DNA of 64,000 nt from Agathobacter sp. (GTDB taxonomy: Bacteria > Bacillota > Clostridia > Lachnospirales > Lachnospiraceae): positions 1-64,000 of the forward strand of contig JALFLB010000031.1 in NCBI GenBank assembly GCA_022775045.1, given 5' to 3'. The notes under the pieces were generated by a model, which was not told where the DNA came from, did no database searches, and worked only from the letters and a program-made list of their open reading frames with translations. The position numbers were made by a program, and so were the translations under genes. This document shows, piece after piece, positions 61,577-64,000 of the stretch (its first letter is position 1; each line of letters begins with the position of its first letter).

Positions 61577-61693
61577 ATTGTTTCCCCCTTGGTATTTATT
61601 AGAATTTCAGTAACGACTCAGAACCTCTTAGAACAGGTACTAATATTATTATAATGTGCGATTGGAAAATAGGCAATGATTTCGTATTTTTTC

Positions 61694-61722
61694 TTGACAT
61701 CTGAATTTGGGCGTAATATAAT
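61694..61722 (+). promoter_or_regulatory. Promoter of rplM-rpsI
   Basis: TTGACA (61694-61699), a 17-base spacer, TATAAT (61717-61722): both hexamers and the spacing are consensus. Confidence 0.9.
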
Positions 61723-61728
61723 ATGTAA

Positions 61729-61873
61729 GTCTGTGATAGTATGTAAATGTAAGCCAAAGCCCCGGCGAGCATTTAAACTATATAGAAGAGCAGAATGAGG
61801 CAGCGTCCGGACATACGAGGCTTTCACTGTTCACAAGAAGAATTGATTGAATATCTATCAAGGAGGAGAACCC
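61729..61873 (+). promoter_or_regulatory. 5' leader of rplM, possible L13 autoregulatory leader
   Basis: A 145-nt leader between the promoter and rplM. Firmicutes rplM transcripts often carry the L13 leader bound by the protein itself. Short pairing segments (for example around GCCCCGGCGAGC and GGCAGCGTCC) are visible, but I could not fit the known consensus by eye, so this is inference from position. Confidence 0.4.
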
Positions 61874-62302
61874 ATGAAAACATTTATGGCTAGTCCTGCT
61901 ACCATCGAGAGAAAATGGTATGTAGTAGACGCTGAAGGTAAGACATTAGGACGTTTAGCATCAGAAGTTGCTAAGGTATTAAGAGGAAAGAATAAAGCAA
62001 TCTTCACACCACATATTGATACCGGTGATTATGTCATTGTTGTCAACGCTGAGAAGATTAAGGTTACTGGTAAGAAGTTAGACCAGAAGGTATATTACCG
62101 TCATTCCGGATACGTTGGAGGAATGAAGGAGACAACCCTTAAGGAAATGCTTGCAAAGCATCCGGAGCGCGTAATTGAGAACGCTGTTAAGGGAATGCTT
62201 CCAAAGGGACCTTTAGGACGTCAGATGTATACAAAGTTATTTGTATATGCAGGACCGGATCACAAGCATGCAGCACAGAAGCCAGAAGCTTTAACATTCT
62301 AA
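61874..62302 (+). CDS. rplM: Ribosomal protein L13 (uL13)
   Basis: A 142-residue protein of the large ribosomal subunit, needed early in 50S assembly. [44 protein letters not shown] and [18 protein letters not shown] are all characteristic. ATG 61874 follows AAGGAGGAG. First gene of the usual rplM-rpsI pair. Confidence 0.98.
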   Translation: MKTFMASPATIERKWYVVDAEGKTLGRLASEVAKVLRGKNKAIFTPHIDTGDYVIVVNAEKIKVTGKKLDQKVYYRHSGYVGGMKETTLKEMLAKHPERVIENAVKGMLPKGPLGRQMYTKLFVYAGPDHKHAAQKPEALTF

Positions 62303-62318
62303 GAGGAGGTAAATGACA

Positions 62319-62711
62319 GTGGCTAATACAAAGTATTACGGAACAGGAAGAAGAAAATCATCTGTTGCAAGAGTATATTTAGTACCGGGAACAGGTAAGA
62401 TTACAATCAATAAAAGAGATATCGATGAGTATTTAGGTCTTGAGACATTAAAGGTAGTTGTTCGTCAGCCGTTAGTTGCTACAGAGAACGTTGACAAGTT
62501 TGACGTTTTAGTAAACGTTAAGGGTGGCGGATATTCAGGACAGGCAGGGGCAATCCGTCATGGTATTGCACGTGCGCTCCTTCAGGTAGATGCAGATTAC
62601 AGACCGGTTCTTAAGTCTGCTGGATTCTTAACAAGAGATCCACGTATGAAAGAGCGTAAGAAGTATGGTCTCAAAGCCGCACGTCGTGCTCCACAGTTTT
62701 CAAAGAGATAA
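62319..62711 (+). CDS. rpsI: Ribosomal protein S9 (uS9)
   Basis: A 130-residue small-subunit protein whose C-terminal tail (ending PQFSKR) reaches the P-site t[17 protein letters not shown] and [20 protein letters not shown] are typical. I prefer GTG 62319 (MANTKYYG, 8 bases after AGGAGGT) over ATG 62313, which is only two bases from that site. Followed by a terminator. Confidence 0.97.
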   Translation: MANTKYYGTGRRKSSVARVYLVPGTGKITINKRDIDEYLGLETLKVVVRQPLVATENVDKFDVLVNVKGGGYSGQAGAIRHGIARALLQVDADYRPVLKSAGFLTRDPRMKERKKYGLKAARRAPQFSKR

Positions 62712-62748
62712 TTTTTTTCGTAGAGAGATATTTTCACGTGTATATCAT

Positions 62749-62777
62749 CCCGGAAGCCATTGGCTTCCGGGTATTTC
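62749..62777 (+). terminator. Intrinsic terminator after rpsI
   Basis: CCCGGAAGCC pairs with GGCTTCCGGG around ATT, followed by TATTTCT. Confidence 0.8.
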
Positions 62778-62989
62778 TATCTTGTACCGTGTTTGGTACA
62801 TAATTCCCATAGTATTATTAAAAATTGTAGATTGAGTTTATAATTCCATTCTTACCGGACCGTGTTGGAAATAGTCTGTTTTGTAGGACGAAACCAGCCA
62901 ATGTGGAAGCTAGACCGTACAAAAGTCAGAATCAGTACGAACAAAATCAGCGAAAGTGAATTCAATGTTCAAAGAAAGGAAAAAAATGT

Positions 62990-63136
62990 ATGTATGGACT
63001 AAAAGAAATGTTACTAAAAGAGCAGGGAAGGCTTGGAATGCTGTTTTATGCAGATATCTATCAGTTTGAAGATGAACTTCACAGCGAAATAGAAAAGATC
63101 TCCATTATGGAGGGATTGCCGGATTCCTGGACATAA
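62990..63136 (+). CDS. 48-residue small protein or gene remnant
   Basis: ATG 62990, after AGAAAGGA, opens MYGLKEMLLKEQGRLGMLFY, then ADIYQFEDELHSEIEKISIM and EGLPDSWT. The peptide is helical and acidic, without a recognised family. It may be a genuine small protein or the start of a lost gene. The surrounding gap 62778-63161 shows no other coding signal: 62778-62989 is AT-rich with no clear element. Confidence 0.42.
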   Translation: MYGLKEMLLKEQGRLGMLFYADIYQFEDELHSEIEKISIMEGLPDSWT

Positions 63137-63161
63137 TAATAATATTTTTTGTGAATACATA

Positions 63162-63226
63162 TTGACAAGGTAGTAAAATGCTACTATAATGCATATATAA
63201 GAAAAAGTAGCAAAATACTACTATAT
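63162..63226 (+). promoter_or_regulatory. Promoter with two repeated operators upstream of the Nudix gene
   Basis: TTGACA (63162-63167), a 17-base spacer, TATAAT (63185-63190). Two copies of GTAGYAAAATRCTACTATA lie at 63170-63188 and 63207-63225, 37 bases apart. Each contains the dyad GTAG-N7-CTAC. The first covers spacer and -10, the second the start of the transcript, an arrangement suited to cooperative repression. The following 63227-63423 is an untranslated leader of about 190 nt with only a short GCAAAGCTTTGC palindrome. Confidence 0.75.
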
Positions 63227-63423
63227 ATCGCTTGGAACAATAATCTATTTCACGGATGTGTGCAGCAAAGCTTTGCGTAACAGAGAAGATATGCAATAAA
63301 GGGATTTTGCCAAGTTTACTGTGAAAAGTTGATATGTAGCTTGTGATACATCGAAGATGTACCATCGTTGCCAGTACATTTGTAAAGGCATGCATGGGCC
63401 GATGTTCAAAGGAGGATGGATCA

Positions 63424-64000
63424 ATGGAAAAAGTAAATAAAGACGGACTTACAGAAGAAGAATTCTTAGCAGCATACAACCCCGGCAATTATGAACGGCC
63501 ATCGGTGACGGTTGATATGATGCTGCTTCGCCTGAAAAAAGATATGTCCTGTCTGCAGATTCTTTTGATTCAGCGGAAGAATCATCCATGCATCGATGAA
63601 TGGGCTCTGCCGGGCGGTTTCATCAATATTGATGAGTCGGCCTATCAGGCTGCGTGCCGGGAGCTGGAGGAAGAGACGGGATTAAAGGATGTTTACCTGG
63701 AGCAGCTTTATACCATGAGTCAGCCGGATCGGGATCCGCGGATGCGGGTGATTGATATAGCATACACAGGGCTTCTGCCATTTCATTATGAGGGGCAGGA
63801 AAAGGCGGGGGATGATGCTAAAGATGCCGCGTGGTTTGATCTTGTTTTTACAGACGAACAGATGCAGTTTACCAATGAACAGAATGGTGTTGCCATCACA
63901 TATAAATTGGAGAAGAAAACTTTTAAGAACGGGGTTTTAAGTATTCAGAATTTCATACCGGTACAGGAAAGTGAGGATGCCCTTGCTTTTGACCATGAGC
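63424..64000 (+). CDS. Nudix protein, possibly an NrtR-type regulator (truncated by window end)
   Basis: The first 192 residues of a Nudix protein, cut by the window edge. RPSVTVDMMLLRL (about 34-46) leads to the Nudix box GGFINIDESAYQAACRELEEE (G-x5-E-x7-REUxEExG pattern, near 66-88). This layout is shared by ADP-ribose pyrophosphatases and by NrtR, a repressor of NAD-biosynthesis genes that adds a winged helix after the Nudix domain; the missing C-terminus would tell which. AAAGGAGGATGG precedes ATG 63424. Twin operators at its promoter favour a self-regulated transcription factor or a member of such a regulon. Confidence 0.82.
   Translation, partial: MEKVNKDGLTEEEFLAAYNPGNYERPSVTVDMMLLRLKKDMSCLQILLIQRKNHPCIDEWALPGGFINIDESAYQAACRELEEETGLKDVYLEQLYTMSQPDRDPRMRVIDIAYTGLLPFHYEGQEKAGDDAKDAAWFDLVFTDEQMQFTNEQNGVAITYKLEKKTFKNGVLSIQNFIPVQESEDALAFDHE

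Overview
The window reads as a chromosome segment of a low-to-moderate GC, Gram-positive gut Clostridia, most likely a Lachnospiraceae of the Roseburia/Agathobacter/Coprococcus kind. This is inferred from strong AGGAGG-type ribosome binding sites, consensus TTGACA-17-TATAAT promoters, a T-box, the ECF A1-A2-T / truA / rplM-rpsI order, Cache-type chemoreceptors, and a secreted amylase with CBM26 modules. Almost every gene is on the + strand. I saw no rRNA, tRNA, CRISPR array, insertion sequence or intact prophage.

Layout. 1-5.1 kb: a decayed FtsX-type permease, rubrerythrin behind a structured leader, and a tandem-receiver protein coupled to a large hybrid histidine kinase. 5.1-11.1 kb: peptide use (OPT transporter, a lone PqqD-like protein, dipeptidase PepD), then CstA under a T-box. 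11.1-14.1 kb: a thiamine thiazole operon, thiS-thiG-thiH-thiE-like, behind an attenuator-like hairpin and a 46-bp perfect palindrome. 14.2-19.6 kb: a chemoreceptor, then YhfC protease, NYN/PIN protein, EamA transporter and serine acetyltransferase, tightly packed.

19.6-36 kb is the centre of interest: a complete sulfate-to-amino-acid sulfur assimilation island. One operon carries cysK, a sulfate ABC importer, an AprAB-type APS reductase (in place of CysC/CysH) and CysDN. A second promoter drives metY, a small siroheme sulfite reductase with two ferredoxin clusters, TusA, thioredoxin, a ThiS-like carrier ending in GGG-Arg-Phe, a ThiF-like activating enzyme, a JAMM metalloprotease, thioredoxin reductase, an Rrf2 (CymR-like) regulator and a second cysK. 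The carrier, E1 and JAMM trio resembles the HcyS/HcyF/HcyD protein-thiocarboxylate route described for Wolinella succinogenes and the QbsE/QbsD pair. The inferred flow is sulfate, APS, sulfite, sulfide, carrier thiocarboxylate, then homocysteine or cysteine. The thi operon lacks thiF, so the E1 of this island may also charge ThiS.

36-45 kb: a shortened LacI-type regulator, a Cache-GGDEF cyclase, Nudix, small alarmone synthetase, SseB-like protein, the amylase and YbaK. 44.4-54.1 kb: HdeD-like protein, a TetR / MMPL exporter / secreted coiled-coil cluster, a MntP-like pump, an exonuclease and a VanW-type wall protein. 54.2-64 kb: a HypE-like protein with an Lrp regulator and aminotransferase, TrmL, the ECF energising module, TruA, a scar joining two gene fragments, rplM-rpsI, and a Nudix gene cut by the window end that has twin operators at its promoter.
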